From: Guptibacillus hwajinpoensis
GTDB lineage: Bacteria; Bacillota; Bacilli; Bacillales; Bacillaceae_O
Reading direction: 5' to 3'
Assembly: GCA_016841765.1 (NCBI GenBank)
Contig: JAENYN010000005.1
Coordinates: 56,062 to 120,061, forward strand
DNA length: 64,000 nt
Shown here: positions 35,945-44,624 of the stretch, piece by piece
Position numbering within the stretch: position 1 is the first letter of the stretch
Layout: each line of letters begins with the position of its first letter
Notes under the pieces: generated by a model
Told to the model about the DNA's origin: nothing
The model's input: the letters and a program-made list of their open reading frames with translations, nothing else
Databases searched by the model: none
Made by a program: the position numbers and the translations under genes

Positions 35945-36040
35945 TTACTGTCCAAATGCGAAGGTTTACTGTCCAATTTTCTTATTTTACTGTCCAATTT
36001 CAAGAGTTTACTGTCCAATTTTGGCACTTTACTGTCCAAA
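35945..36040. repeat. Five-copy direct repeat with exact 21-bp spacing
   Basis: The word TTACTGTCCAA occurs five times; its A-C-T-G starts at 35947, 35968, 35989, 36010 and 36031, always 21 bp apart. The intervening ten bases vary. It lies between the NERD promoter and the symporter terminator. Confidence 0.9.
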
Positions 36041-36066
36041 TCATAAAAACACCTCCAAAAACCAAA

Positions 36067-36090
36067 AAACCCCCGCATTCCGCGGGGGCT
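36067..36090 (-). terminator. Terminator of the dicarboxylate symporter gene
   Basis: CCCCCGC, ATTCC, GCGGGGG. On the minus strand six T follow. Confidence 0.8.
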
Positions 36091-36104
36091 CTGAACAAAT
36101 CATA

Positions 36105-37334
36105 TTAAAGTGAAACCGTCTCCTGTACAACCTCAGGCTCGCTTCCTTCCGAACGTGCGACAACGACAGCACATGCGGCGTCACCGGTGATGTTAACCGC
36201 TGTTCTTGTCATATCAAGAAGGCGGTCAACCCCAAGCACGATACCGATCGCTTCCACCGGCAGGCCGACGGATTGAAGGACCATGGCGAGCATGATCAGG
36301 CCTACGCCCGGAACACCAGCTGTACCGATGCTGGCAAGTGTGGCGGTCAATACCACTGTCAAAATTTCAGTAAGACCGAGCCCCTGGCCATACATCTGGG
36401 CGATGAAAACGGTAGCTGCGCCCTGCATGATGCCTGTGCCGTCCATGTTGATCGTGGCGCCGAGCGGCTGGACGAATCCGCTGATCGGTTTAGGAACTCT
36501 CAAGTTTTTCTGGGCCGTGTCCATCGATACCGGCAAAGTCGCTGAACTGCTGGATGTACTGAAGGCAACGGCCATCGCCGGGAAGAATCCTTTAATGAAT
36601 TGGAACGGATTCATTTTGCCGAGGAAGTAGACGGCGGATCCGTACACAACAGTCAGTTGGATAAATAAGGCTAAAACAACTACCAGGAAATACATGATCA
36701 TGGCCTGCAGCGCTTCCATCCCCTGGTCGCCGATCGCTGTAGCGATAAGGGCGAAAGCACCATACGGAGCAAGTTTCATGATTGCCGTAACAAGATACAT
36801 CAGAATGTCATTGGCCTGCTCAACGAGATTGTAGATGGTTTCTGTCCTTTTCCGAAGACGGGCAAGTCCGAAACCGAGAATGATGGCAAAAGAGATGACC
36901 TGCAGCATATTGCCTTCCACCATCGCCTGAATCGGGTTGGTCGGAATAATATTCAGCAATGTTTCACCGACAGGCGGCGCTTCTTCTGCTTCAAATTCAG
37001 CTCCTCCAGTGGCTTCAATTCCGACACCCGGCTCCATTACTGTAGCAAGGCTGATGGAAATGACGAGTGCCAGAGAAGTGGTGATCAAGAAAAATAAGAG
37101 CGTTTTCAATCCGATTCGGCCAAGTTTTTTCGGATCGCTGATTCCTGCTGTACCTAGAATCAATGAGGCAAGGACAATTGGAACAACAAGCATTTTAATC
37201 AAGTTGAGGAAAATGGTACCTACCGGCCCGAGGATATATGTATTTACGACTTCATATCCCCCGACACTTGACAAAATGAGTCCGACTATTATACCCAGAC
37301 CCATACCGATTAATATCTTTTTTGTTAACGACAT
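36105..37334 (-). CDS. Dicarboxylate/amino acid:cation symporter (DAACS family)
   Basis: 409 residues with the eight-helix GltP fold. Serine-rich hairpin AFSTSSSSATLPVS and GATINMDGTGIMQG in TM7 are the substrate and sodium/proton sites of glutamate transporters. GTAGVPGVGLIML and DRLLDMTRTAVNITGDAACAVVVAR in TM8 are conserved. A negatively charged loop (GGAEFEAEEAPPVGE) lies in the TM3-TM4 region. It imports glutamate, aspartate or C4-dicarboxylates; which cannot be told. GGAGG is 11 nt before the ATG. It is monocistronic. Confidence 0.93.
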   Translation of the reverse strand: MSLTKKILIGMGLGIIVGLILSSVGGYEVVNTYILGPVGTIFLNLIKMLVVPIVLASLILGTAGISDPKKLGRIGLKTLLFFLITTSLALVISISLATVMEPGVGIEATGGAEFEAEEAPPVGETLLNIIPTNPIQAMVEGNMLQVISFAIILGFGLARLRKRTETIYNLVEQANDILMYLVTAIMKLAPYGAFALIATAIGDQGMEALQAMIMYFLVVVLALFIQLTVVYGSAVYFLGKMNPFQFIKGFFPAMAVAFSTSSSSATLPVSMDTAQKNLRVPKPISGFVQPLGATINMDGTGIMQGAATVFIAQMYGQGLGLTEILTVVLTATLASIGTAGVPGVGLIMLAMVLQSVGLPVEAIGIVLGVDRLLDMTRTAVNITGDAACAVVVARSEGSEPEVVQETVSL

Positions 37335-37462
37335 GTCAGCGTGCTCCTCCCTTATATGCTAAATAAATTTTTATAACCATTTTATTATTGCAGAGATAAA
37401 GGAACCCTGGTAACTTCCAGAGTCCCCACTTGATTGATTCGCTGCTGCTTCACTTTTTATGT

Positions 37463-39487
37463 CTATACTGCTTCGTCTTCTGACTTGCCTTTTTGCAGCT
37501 GATACATCTGATAATAACGGCCGCGGATATTCATCAAGTCTTCATGGCTGCCTTTTTCCACAATCCGCCCGTGATCAAGCACAATAATCTGGTCGGCATT
37601 TTTTATCGTGGACAGCCGGTGGGCGATGATGAATGTCGTCCGGCCTTTCTTCAAGACTTCAAGAGCCTCTTGGATGACGGACTCGGTTTCCGTATCGATG
37701 CTTGCGGTTGCTTCATCGAGAATCAGGATGGCGGGATCAAACGCAAGTGCTCTTGCGAACGAAATGAGCTGCCTCTGTCCTGCTGACAACGTGCTCCCTT
37801 TTTCAAGAACCGGTTCATCGTATCCATCCGGCAGCTGGTTGATAAAGTCATCGGCGCCGACTGCCCGCAATGCGCGTTCAACTTTATCCCTTGTGATATC
37901 CGGATCATCCAGGCTGACATTTGAAGCGATTGTGCCGGCAAACAGGAATGGATCCTGAAGGACGATTCCCATATGCTTGCGAAGCGACTGCTTCGGCATT
38001 TCAAGAATGTCAGTGCCGTCTATTAAGATGCGGCCCTTCTGGTAATCATAAAACCTGAAAAGCAGGTTCATGATCGAGCTTTTTCCGGAACCGGTGTGGC
38101 CGACAAGTGCAACGGTTTCTCCTTGTTTCGCCTCAAACGAAATATTCTTCAGGACATACTCTTCATCTTTGTAGGCAAATGAAACATCGTCAAAAATGAC
38201 ATGGCCGTTGTAGCGAGGAAGCTGGCTGCTACCTACATCTATACCCTCTTCATCAAGCAAGTTAAACACCCTTTCAGAGGAAACAATTGCCTGTTCAAGT
38301 TGGGCGAGTTGATTGACCAGTCCTGTCACAGGTTCAAACAGCCGGTTCAAATAATCGACAAATGCATACAGGACACCCAGTGATACGGCCCCGGATGCAG
38401 AAATGCTCGCTCCGCCAAAATACCAGATTAAAGCGATGAATGCAAGGTTTCTGAGAACATTGACCAGGTTGTGGGAGGTCATCGCATTTAAATTCAAAAG
38501 CTTATTCTCATAGCGGAAGTAATCTTCATTCATCACCTCAAATTCGGCTTTCGTCTCCTTCTGCCGGCGGAACGACTGGATAATTCTCATCCCCTGGATG
38601 GATTCATTCACAGACGCATTAATATCACTCAGCCTCGAACGGATCACATGGTTATATTTTGAGGCGTATTTGCGATACACCTTTATCCAGATCAATAAGA
38701 TCGGCACCAATACAAGCGTGATGGCGGCAAGCGTCTTATTGAGTAAAAACAGGGCAATGAAAATTCCGGTCATATAAATGATACTTGAAAAAAAGGTGGC
38801 CAACACCTTCACATACAATTCGCGGATCGCTTCGGTATCGTTTGTGATACGGGAGACCACTTTTCCGGCGGGTCTCTGGTCAAAATAACGGATCGGGAGC
38901 CGATGGATTTGCCTGTAAACGTCGCGGCGCATTTTCTGGATGATCCGATTTGCCGACGTTTGCAGCATGAATGACTGGCCGTATTGGAAAAAAGCTGCGA
39001 TAACCAGAAGGCCGAAGTATGCTGAAAGCAGCCAAATGATCGGCTTGATTTCCGGCATATAAAAGGTCAACAAATCATCCGCTGCCAGTTTTTCAGCTTG
39101 ATAGCTGGAACGGGCTTCCCCTTTTTCGATTGTCAACATGCCGTTTTTGAATGTCCGCTCCCCGTCAAACTCAATTGCGCCTTCAATAAATACATATTGA
39201 CTTCCCGCCTGGAGTATACGGGCTTCACTGCCTTTTTCTTCCCCTGTACTGAAATTGTCTTCCCGTTTATACCATGTTCCGTTATACTCAACAGCATCAT
39301 CCCCGGGTTCCGATTCATACCATGAATACTCAATTCCGAGTATGTGGCGGTCGATGATCGTCTTTGCGATGAACGGCCCGGTCAGTTCCGCGGCAACCGC
39401 AATTGAAAGCATCAGCAGCCCAAGGATGATCGTCTTTTTAAAATGCAACGCGTAGTCAAAGAGTCTTCTGCCCGTTTTTTTCCTCAT
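37463..39487 (-). CDS. bmrD: Heterodimeric multidrug ABC exporter subunit BmrD
   Basis: 674 residues, matching B. subtilis BmrD (YheH) in length. Membrane domain first, with the long extracellular insertion between TM1 and TM2 (about 55-125) that marks this subunit, then the ATPase. Walker A GHTGSGKSSIM, Q-loop VLQDPFLFAGT and Walker B ILILDEATASID with the catalytic Glu are canonical; the signature is slightly changed to LSAGQRQL. It pairs with BmrC: the start overlaps the bmrC stop by 4 bp. Drug efflux across the membrane is the known role. Expression is probably controlled by the leader upstream of bmrC. Confidence 0.94.
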   Translation of the reverse strand: MRKKTGRRLFDYALHFKKTIILGLLMLSIAVAAELTGPFIAKTIIDRHILGIEYSWYESEPGDDAVEYNGTWYKREDNFSTGEEKGSEARILQAGSQYVFIEGAIEFDGERTFKNGMLTIEKGEARSSYQAEKLAADDLLTFYMPEIKPIIWLLSAYFGLLVIAAFFQYGQSFMLQTSANRIIQKMRRDVYRQIHRLPIRYFDQRPAGKVVSRITNDTEAIRELYVKVLATFFSSIIYMTGIFIALFLLNKTLAAITLVLVPILLIWIKVYRKYASKYNHVIRSRLSDINASVNESIQGMRIIQSFRRQKETKAEFEVMNEDYFRYENKLLNLNAMTSHNLVNVLRNLAFIALIWYFGGASISASGAVSLGVLYAFVDYLNRLFEPVTGLVNQLAQLEQAIVSSERVFNLLDEEGIDVGSSQLPRYNGHVIFDDVSFAYKDEEYVLKNISFEAKQGETVALVGHTGSGKSSIMNLLFRFYDYQKGRILIDGTDILEMPKQSLRKHMGIVLQDPFLFAGTIASNVSLDDPDITRDKVERALRAVGADDFINQLPDGYDEPVLEKGSTLSAGQRQLISFARALAFDPAILILDEATASIDTETESVIQEALEVLKKGRTTFIIAHRLSTIKNADQIIVLDHGRIVEKGSHEDLMNIRGRYYQMYQLQKGKSEDEAV

Positions 39488-41244
39488 AACGCCACCCCCT
39501 TTTCGCTCAGGCTTTCTTCAAGCTGCTGCCGGTCGACCTGCTCCTTATACCAGCCTTCACAGCGGAGCAATTCCCCATGGGGTCCCTCTTCAATGATACG
39601 CCCGTTTTCAAGGACAACAATCCAGTCGGCATGTTCAACCGCCGACAGCCGGTGTGTGGAAATAATCGTCGTCTTGCCGGCCCGCTCCTCCCGGATATGG
39701 CTGATGATTTTCGCTTCCGTTTTGGCATCGACAGCCGATAAAGCATCATCAAGAATAAGGATTTCCGGGTCGGCAATCAGGGCACGCGCAATGGAAATCC
39801 GCTGCTTTTGACCGCCGGAAAGGGCGACGCCTTTTTCACCGACAAGCGTTTCAAGTCCTTCCGGCAGTGAATCAATGTCCTTTGCAAAGTCTGCCATTTC
39901 CAGGACATGGTGTATTTCTTCATCCGAACATCCGGTTTTGCCGAAACGGATATTTTCTTTCACCGTTTTTGAAAATAAAATTTGTTCTTGCGGCACATAG
40001 CCGATCCAGCCCTGGATTGATTCCAGCGGAATTTTTTCAAGATGAATTCCGTTTATGAGAATGTTTCCAGACCCTGAAGGATATTCACGCAGCAGCTGTT
40101 TGATCAGTGTCGTCTTCCCGCTGCCGGTTTTGCCGACAATGCCAAGCGTTTGCCCTTTGTGTATCTCAAAGGAGACTTCTTCCAAATTTCTAACAGTGGA
40201 AGAAGGATACTGGAATGTGACATGTTCAAATGTGATTGACCGGGGTTTATCGATATGGACCGGGTTCGGGTCGTCTTCAACATCCGCTTTGTATGCCAGC
40301 GTACTGTTGACCCTGTCCAGTGATGCATTCCCCCGCTGCATGACATTGATCAGCTCGCCGATGGCGAACATCGGCCAGATCAGCATGCCAAGGTACACAT
40401 TAAATGAAACGAGCTCGCCAAGCGTAATCGAGTTATGGAAAACCATATAAGCCCCGTACCCGATGCCGATCAAGTAACTGATGCCGACAAGCACCTTGAT
40501 CGTCGGTTCAAACAGAGCATCCACCCTGGCGACGGCAATGTTTTTGTCATATACATCTTCAGTCATTTCTTTAAAATGCTTCTGGTCTGCCTCTTCCTGC
40601 ACATACGCGCGGATCGAACGGATGCCCGCAATACTTTCCAGCACCTGGTCATTCATATCACCAAAAGCATCCTGGGCTCTTGTGAAACGTTCATGGATGA
40701 CTTTTCCATAACGGTTCATGGCAAACGCCATCAACGGCAGCGGCAGCATAGCCGCAAACGTGAGCTTCCAGCTAATGAAAAAACCCATCATGAAGACAAT
40801 CACCATCATGAAAATACTTGAATCCACGAGCGTCAAAATACCGAATCCGGCAGTGAGAGAGATGGCCTTCAAATCGTTGGTTGCCCGTGCCATCAGGTCA
40901 CCCGTACGGTTTCTCTCGTAAAATGTCGGTGTCATCTTTAGCAGGTGACCCATAAAACGGGACCTCATAATCCGCTCGATGAGAAAGGCCCCGCCGAACA
41001 GCTGATACATCCATACATAGGTAAGCAAGTAACCTGCTGTCATCAACCCTCCCAGGATCAGGACATACTCAACAATCCGGTCACCTGTCATATTGCCGAT
41101 ATGAATATCATCGATGGCCTTTCCGATCATTCTAGGCGGGATGACATCAATAATACTTGCTGCAATCAAGAAGGAAACTGCAATCGTATACCGTTTCCAA
41201 TATTGTTTAAAAAACCAGCTTAATTTCCATAATACAGAAAACAA
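39484..41244 (-). CDS. bmrC: Heterodimeric multidrug ABC exporter subunit BmrC
   Basis: 586 residues, the size of B. subtilis BmrC (YheI). Six-helix membrane domain followed by the ATPase: GIVGKTGSGKTTLIKQLL, the Q-loop YVPQEQILFS, the signature LSGGQKQRISIARA and Walker B ILILDDALSAVD. The residue after the Walker B Asp is Asp rather than the catalytic Glu, so this subunit contributes the degenerate site while BmrD supplies the active one, as in other heterodimeric exporters. The start is TTG at 41244 with AGGAG 10 nt upstream. It lies behind two leader peptides and two terminators and is coupled to bmrD. Confidence 0.94.
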   Translation of the reverse strand: MFSVLWKLSWFFKQYWKRYTIAVSFLIAASIIDVIPPRMIGKAIDDIHIGNMTGDRIVEYVLILGGLMTAGYLLTYVWMYQLFGGAFLIERIMRSRFMGHLLKMTPTFYERNRTGDLMARATNDLKAISLTAGFGILTLVDSSIFMMVIVFMMGFFISWKLTFAAMLPLPLMAFAMNRYGKVIHERFTRAQDAFGDMNDQVLESIAGIRSIRAYVQEEADQKHFKEMTEDVYDKNIAVARVDALFEPTIKVLVGISYLIGIGYGAYMVFHNSITLGELVSFNVYLGMLIWPMFAIGELINVMQRGNASLDRVNSTLAYKADVEDDPNPVHIDKPRSITFEHVTFQYPSSTVRNLEEVSFEIHKGQTLGIVGKTGSGKTTLIKQLLREYPSGSGNILINGIHLEKIPLESIQGWIGYVPQEQILFSKTVKENIRFGKTGCSDEEIHHVLEMADFAKDIDSLPEGLETLVGEKGVALSGGQKQRISIARALIADPEILILDDALSAVDAKTEAKIISHIREERAGKTTIISTHRLSAVEHADWIVVLENGRIIEEGPHGELLRCEGWYKEQVDRQQLEESLSEKGVAL

Positions 41245-41274
41245 AACTTATCCACTCCTCTCTATTCATTTCAA

Positions 41275-41331
41275 CTAGCCGCCTTCTGTATCTCCTTCAA
41301 GCTTCGTCTGAACAAAAACAAGATCACACAT
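41275..41331 (-). CDS. Second leader peptide of bmrCD (18 codons)
   Basis: The minus strand reads MCDLVFVQTKLEGDTEGG and stop. GGAGG lies 7 nt before the ATG. It begins after the second attenuator hairpin and ends 30 nt before the bmrC start, close enough to couple translation. It has no known counterpart that I can name. Peptide production is not proven; the good ribosome site is the main support. Confidence 0.5.
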   Translation of the reverse strand: MCDLVFVQTKLEGDTEGG

Positions 41332-41381
41332 TAAACTTCCTCCTTCTGGATTATTATTTAAGGCATGTAGAGCCTAAAAAT

Positions 41382-41417
41382 AAAAAAAGGCACACCGCTG
41401 CAAATGGCGGCATGCCT
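41382..41417 (-). terminator. Attenuator terminator T2 in the bmrCD leader
   Basis: On the minus strand AGGCATGCCGC and GCGGTGTGCCT pair around an eight-base loop, followed by seven T. It lies between the two leader peptides. Confidence 0.75.
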
Positions 41418-41430
41418 CTTTTCAAACAAT

Positions 41431-41475
41431 AAAAAAGCACACGTCAACCCGCGGATCAGTCCGCGTGACCTGTGT
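41431..41475 (-). terminator. Attenuator terminator T1 in the bmrCD leader
   Basis: Paired segments CACAC/GTGTG, GTCA/TGAC and CGCGG/CCGCG form a long stem with small mismatches, followed by CTTTTTT on the minus strand. It begins about 40 nt after the stop of the first leader peptide. Confidence 0.8.
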
Positions 41476-41511
41476 GTATCCCAGTTTACCGTTATGAAGC
41501 AGATTGCAGAT

Positions 41512-41604
41512 TTAACTTCTTCTGAGCCTGCTCTCGTACAAGGAGTTCACGCGGATGTTCTTCATATTGAATTGATTTTCCGATTTACCTTCAAAACGAA
41601 TCAT
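41512..41604 (-). CDS. First leader peptide of bmrCD (30 codons), BmrB-like position
   Basis: The minus strand reads MIRFEGKSENQFNMKNIR and continues VNSLYESRLRRS before TAA. GGAAGGAGG precedes the ATG by 9 nt. A sigma-A promoter is 40 nt upstream and terminator T1 follows. In B. subtilis a leader ORF, bmrB, controls bmrCD by ribosome-dependent attenuation; this peptide is in the same place but shorter. Stalling by translation inhibitors as the signal is inferred. The basic end (ESRLRRS) could be the stalling region. Confidence 0.65.
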   Translation of the reverse strand: MIRFEGKSENQFNMKNIRVNSLYESRLRRS

Positions 41605-41645
41605 CTGCGTCATCCTCCTTCCGAATTTTTTGTAATTTCTAAAAT

Positions 41646-41675
41646 ATTTTACCACTTATCCTTCGAGAGCGTCAA
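41646..41675 (-). promoter_or_regulatory. Sigma-A promoter of the bmrCD leader
   Basis: On the minus strand TTGACG (41670-41675), 18 bp, TAAAAT (41646-41651), each five of six consensus bases. The start falls just ahead of the first leader peptide's ribosome site. Confidence 0.65.
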
Positions 41676-41749
41676 GGTTAACTTTGCAGCACTTTCTCTA
41701 AAAAAATGACAATTTTACACAGGTTTCGGAACCTTGTATTGGTGAAACG

Positions 41750-41893
41750 AAAGAAAGACTCAGCGCCCGTCCCGCGGCAAAGAAGACACTGTGAGGACGA
41801 CCGAAGGGAAGCAGGAACAGATGTCGCACTTGTGCCTCTGGTGAAAGCGAGCCCTTGCAGCGTAAATCAACACGACGTTTAACAGACCCTTAA
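41750..41893 (+). repeat. MITE-like repeat, copy D (right part only)
   Basis: It begins in the GACTCAGCGCCCGTCCCGCGG portion and carries the inner insert AAGAAGACACTGTGAG ... GTCGCACTTGTGCC also found in copy C. It ends CGTTTAACAGACCC. The left terminal part is missing. Confidence 0.75.
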
Positions 41894-41918
41894 CTAAAGA
41901 CTCGCAGTGCATTTTCGC

Positions 41919-41967
41919 CAGTGCCCGTAAGCATGCGTCAAGAGGCTTGCGGGCACTGGTTTTTCTT
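41919..41967 (+). terminator. Orphan terminator-like hairpin upstream of modA
   Basis: AGTGCCCGTAAGC and GCTTGCGGGCACT pair around a 12-base loop, followed by GGTTTTTC. A second hairpin, AAATGCC/GGCATTT with a CTTTTT tail, lies at about 42054-42100. No gene on this strand precedes them in the 600-bp gap. Confidence 0.55.
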
Positions 41968-42238
41968 GTTAATATGCGCGCTTTTTCACTCTCAAACTTA
42001 CCATGCGATTACCGCATTCCCCTTTTGCTGCAGGCATTGAATATAGCGAGAAAATGCCGGCCATCACCAGGAGAATTCCATCGGGCATTTCTTTTTCCCT
42101 TTTCCACTTTCATTTATCCAAAGACAATGTCATTAACCGATTTTTCAAGAAACTTTTATGACACCCGCACATTTTCTCGAAATATGTCCGCTTAATCCGT
42201 TATAATTGGTTTTGTTAACAAAAAACGGGGTGAACGAT

Positions 42239-43030
42239 ATGTTGCGTGGAACTGCATTTTTAATGACTCTCGCTGCAGTTGTCCTTATGTTCGCAGGCGG
42301 ATGCAGCAGCACAGATGAACAAGGCGAACAAAACAAAAATATTAAACTGACCATTTCTGCAGCTGCCAGCTTGAATGATGCACTACAGGAAATTAAACAT
42401 AACTTTGAGCAAACGAATGAAAATATCACGATTTTATATAACTTTGGCGGTTCGGGCACACTTCAAAAACAAATTGAACAGGGGGCTCCTGCTGATCTGT
42501 TCCTTTCGGCTTCAGCCGACAAGTTCTCCAAGTTGGATGAAAAAGGATTAATTGACGGGAAACATAAGGGTATCATGGTAAGCAACAGGCTTGTCCTGAT
42601 TAAGCCTAAAAACGCCAGTCTGGAGATCCGCTCCCTTGATGATCTGGCTCAGGAAGAAGTCAGCCACCTGGCCATCGGTATCCCGGAATCAGTGCCTGCC
42701 GGCAATTACGCAAAGGAGACCCTTGAACATGCAGGCCTCTGGAATCGGCTGGAAGAAAAACTGGTGCTCGGCAAAGACGTCCGCCAGGTCCTTTCCTATG
42801 TCGAAACCGGCAATGTGGAGGCCGGTTTTGTCTATGAAAGTGATGCATCCATATCAGGTAAAGTAGAGAAGGTCCTGACTGTTGAAGAAGAGTATCATTC
42901 CAATATCGAATATCCTGCCGGAGTGCTGAAAGATACTGAGCATCCCGAGCAGGCAATCCAATTTTTCGAGTATCTGCTTTCTGATGAAGCAGCTGAAATC
43001 TTTAAGAAATACGGATTCACGGTTAAGTGA
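42239..43030 (+). CDS. modA: Molybdate ABC transporter substrate-binding lipoprotein ModA
   Basis: 263 residues. A lipoprotein signal (LAAVVLMFAGGC, lipidated Cys22) precedes the binding protein. KLTISAAASLNDALQEI, FNFGGSGTLQKQIEQGAPADLFLSAS-type segments and the GIPESVPAGNYAKETLE region are the molybdate-pocket motifs of the ModA family (the third has the Gly-Asn-Tyr pattern). GGGGTG lies 6 nt before the ATG at 42239. modB follows after 13 bp. Molybdate or tungstate import for molybdenum-cofactor enzymes is the family role. No modC follows. Confidence 0.93.
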   Translation: MLRGTAFLMTLAAVVLMFAGGCSSTDEQGEQNKNIKLTISAAASLNDALQEIKHNFEQTNENITILYNFGGSGTLQKQIEQGAPADLFLSASADKFSKLDEKGLIDGKHKGIMVSNRLVLIKPKNASLEIRSLDDLAQEEVSHLAIGIPESVPAGNYAKETLEHAGLWNRLEEKLVLGKDVRQVLSYVETGNVEAGFVYESDASISGKVEKVLTVEEEYHSNIEYPAGVLKDTEHPEQAIQFFEYLLSDEAAEIFKKYGFTVK

Positions 43031-43043
43031 TGAGGGGTAAATG

Positions 43044-43694
43044 ATGATGACTTTCTGGGAACCGATTCTGCTGTCACTGCGTACAGCTTTATTTGCCAGC
43101 CTGTTCATTATCGTCCTGGGCATTCTGGCAGGGCGGCTGATGAGCGGCCGAAACTTCAAAGGAAAAATAATCATAGAGACACTATTTATGCTGCCGCTGG
43201 TACTGCCTCCCTCTGTTGTAGGTTTCTTCTTGATTGTCATTTTCGGAAGAAACAGTTTTGCCGGGCGGATGATTGAGACGATTTTCGGACAACCGGTTAT
43301 TTTCACCTGGTGGGCAGCAGTTATTGCAGCTACAGTTGTCGCGTTTCCGCTCATGTATCAGTCGGCAAAGACAGGATTTTCGTCGGTTGAAAACCATATT
43401 GAAGATGCTGCAAGGGTTGATGGTGCCGGAGAGTGGAAGGTTTTTTTACTCGTCACAATCCCTCTTTCCGTCAAAGCCCTGCTGTCCGGCAGCATTCTTA
43501 GCTTTACGAGGGCGCTGGGTGAATTCGGGGCCACCCTTATGTTTGCCGGGAATATCCCCGGCAAGACACAGACACTTCCAACAGCCATATATGTAGCAAT
43601 CGATACCGGAAATATGGCACTCGCCTGGATGTGGGTGATCGCCACTGTTATCATCTCATTCCTGATGCTGATCAGCACCTATTTGATCAAGTAA
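43044..43694 (+). CDS. modB: Molybdate ABC transporter permease ModB
   Basis: 216 residues with five predicted membrane helices. The ABC-permease cytoplasmic loop EDAARVDGAGEWKVFLLVTIPLSVKALLSGSILSFTRALGEFGATLM carries the EAA motif, and the FGATLMFAGNIPGKTQTLPTAIY end is typical of ModB. Three consecutive ATG codons (43041, 43044, 43047) follow GAGGGG; the middle one has the best spacing, but this is a judgement. It forms an operon with modA. There is no ATPase gene in the operon; a GNAT gene follows with its own ribosome site. Confidence 0.92.
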   Translation: MMTFWEPILLSLRTALFASLFIIVLGILAGRLMSGRNFKGKIIIETLFMLPLVLPPSVVGFFLIVIFGRNSFAGRMIETIFGQPVIFTWWAAVIAATVVAFPLMYQSAKTGFSSVENHIEDAARVDGAGEWKVFLLVTIPLSVKALLSGSILSFTRALGEFGATLMFAGNIPGKTQTLPTAIYVAIDTGNMALAWMWVIATVIISFLMLISTYLIK

Positions 43695-43765
43695 AGCGCC
43701 AGCGAATTTTCACTTTTAATATCCGCTCATATGATACACTATTGGCAAAAAAGGGGAATGGGAAG

Positions 43766-44617
43766 ATGGAAATCAGGAAATTGACCGCAGTAGATATCGA
43801 AGCCTTAGAAAATATGGAAACCGGCATAAATGACGACTATGTTGTCCGTATCTTTCCACGCATCGCTGAAGCACAAAGCCACGAGTTATTTGGCCTGTTT
43901 GAAAATGGAAGCATGGTGGTGATAGCAGGTGTGACATACTTCGAAAACCGCTATGCTGTGCTAGGACGGCTCCGAACCGACCGCCGCCATTTGCAAAAAG
44001 GCTACGCCACAATGCTCTTGCATGCAATCACTGAAAAACTGGCCAAAAATGAGGACATCCAATGGATCGGGGCGGCAACCAACACCAACAATCCGGCTGC
44101 CGTAAAAGTCCTTCAAAAGCTGGGCCTCCATCTGTACAGTGCCTTTCATTCCGTCACGATTAATCCCGCCTCAGCATCGTTTTTAACAGGAGATGGCACC
44201 GCGGCATGGGAGGAAGTCATAGAACTAAAAGAAAAACGGTATATACTTGAACATCTGCCTCCTGAGCAAAATGAATTACAGCTCTTCCCATATGAATGCT
44301 ATTATCCGCTGCCATATGAACCGCAACATCTCAGTGACGAGTATTTGGCAAAGTGCCTTTTTTATAAAAAAGACAGCCGATTTGCGGTTATCATGCCTGA
44401 TGAAAAAGCCGAACCTTACTTCCAGGTCAAATATTTTCAGCAAGACCTCTTCCAACAACAGGGGCTGTGGAACTTGATTATCCCTTTGGCTGAAGCTAAC
44501 AGAAGGAAGGTCTGGCTTGACCTGCCGCCAGATACGTTCAGGAACATGCCCGAACCCGGCCGGTTCGATATCCAGGATCAGTGGGGACTGTTTGGACGCT
44601 GGGTAAAGTCTGAATAA
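43766..44617 (+). CDS. GNAT-family N-acetyltransferase
   Basis: 283 residues. The N-terminal ~140 form a GNAT domain: AVLGRLRTDRRHLQKGYATMLLHAITEKLA contains the acetyl-CoA pyrophosphate loop (R-x-x-K-G-x-A), followed by NNPAAVKVLQKLGL. The C-terminal half, with several paired aromatic and proline residues (PYECYYPLPYEPQHL), resembles no domain I can name. AAAGGGG and GGGAAG precede the ATG at 43766. It sits 70 bp behind modB but with its own promoter-like space. The acyl acceptor is unknown. Confidence 0.87.
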   Translation: MEIRKLTAVDIEALENMETGINDDYVVRIFPRIAEAQSHELFGLFENGSMVVIAGVTYFENRYAVLGRLRTDRRHLQKGYATMLLHAITEKLAKNEDIQWIGAATNTNNPAAVKVLQKLGLHLYSAFHSVTINPASASFLTGDGTAAWEEVIELKEKRYILEHLPPEQNELQLFPYECYYPLPYEPQHLSDEYLAKCLFYKKDSRFAVIMPDEKAEPYFQVKYFQQDLFQQQGLWNLIIPLAEANRRKVWLDLPPDTFRNMPEPGRFDIQDQWGLFGRWVKSE

Positions 44618-44624
44618 GAAGATG

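Noticed and set aside
35945..36040. Possible CRISPR array
   Set aside because: The conserved word is only about 11 bp and the interval 10 bp; no cas genes lie in the window.
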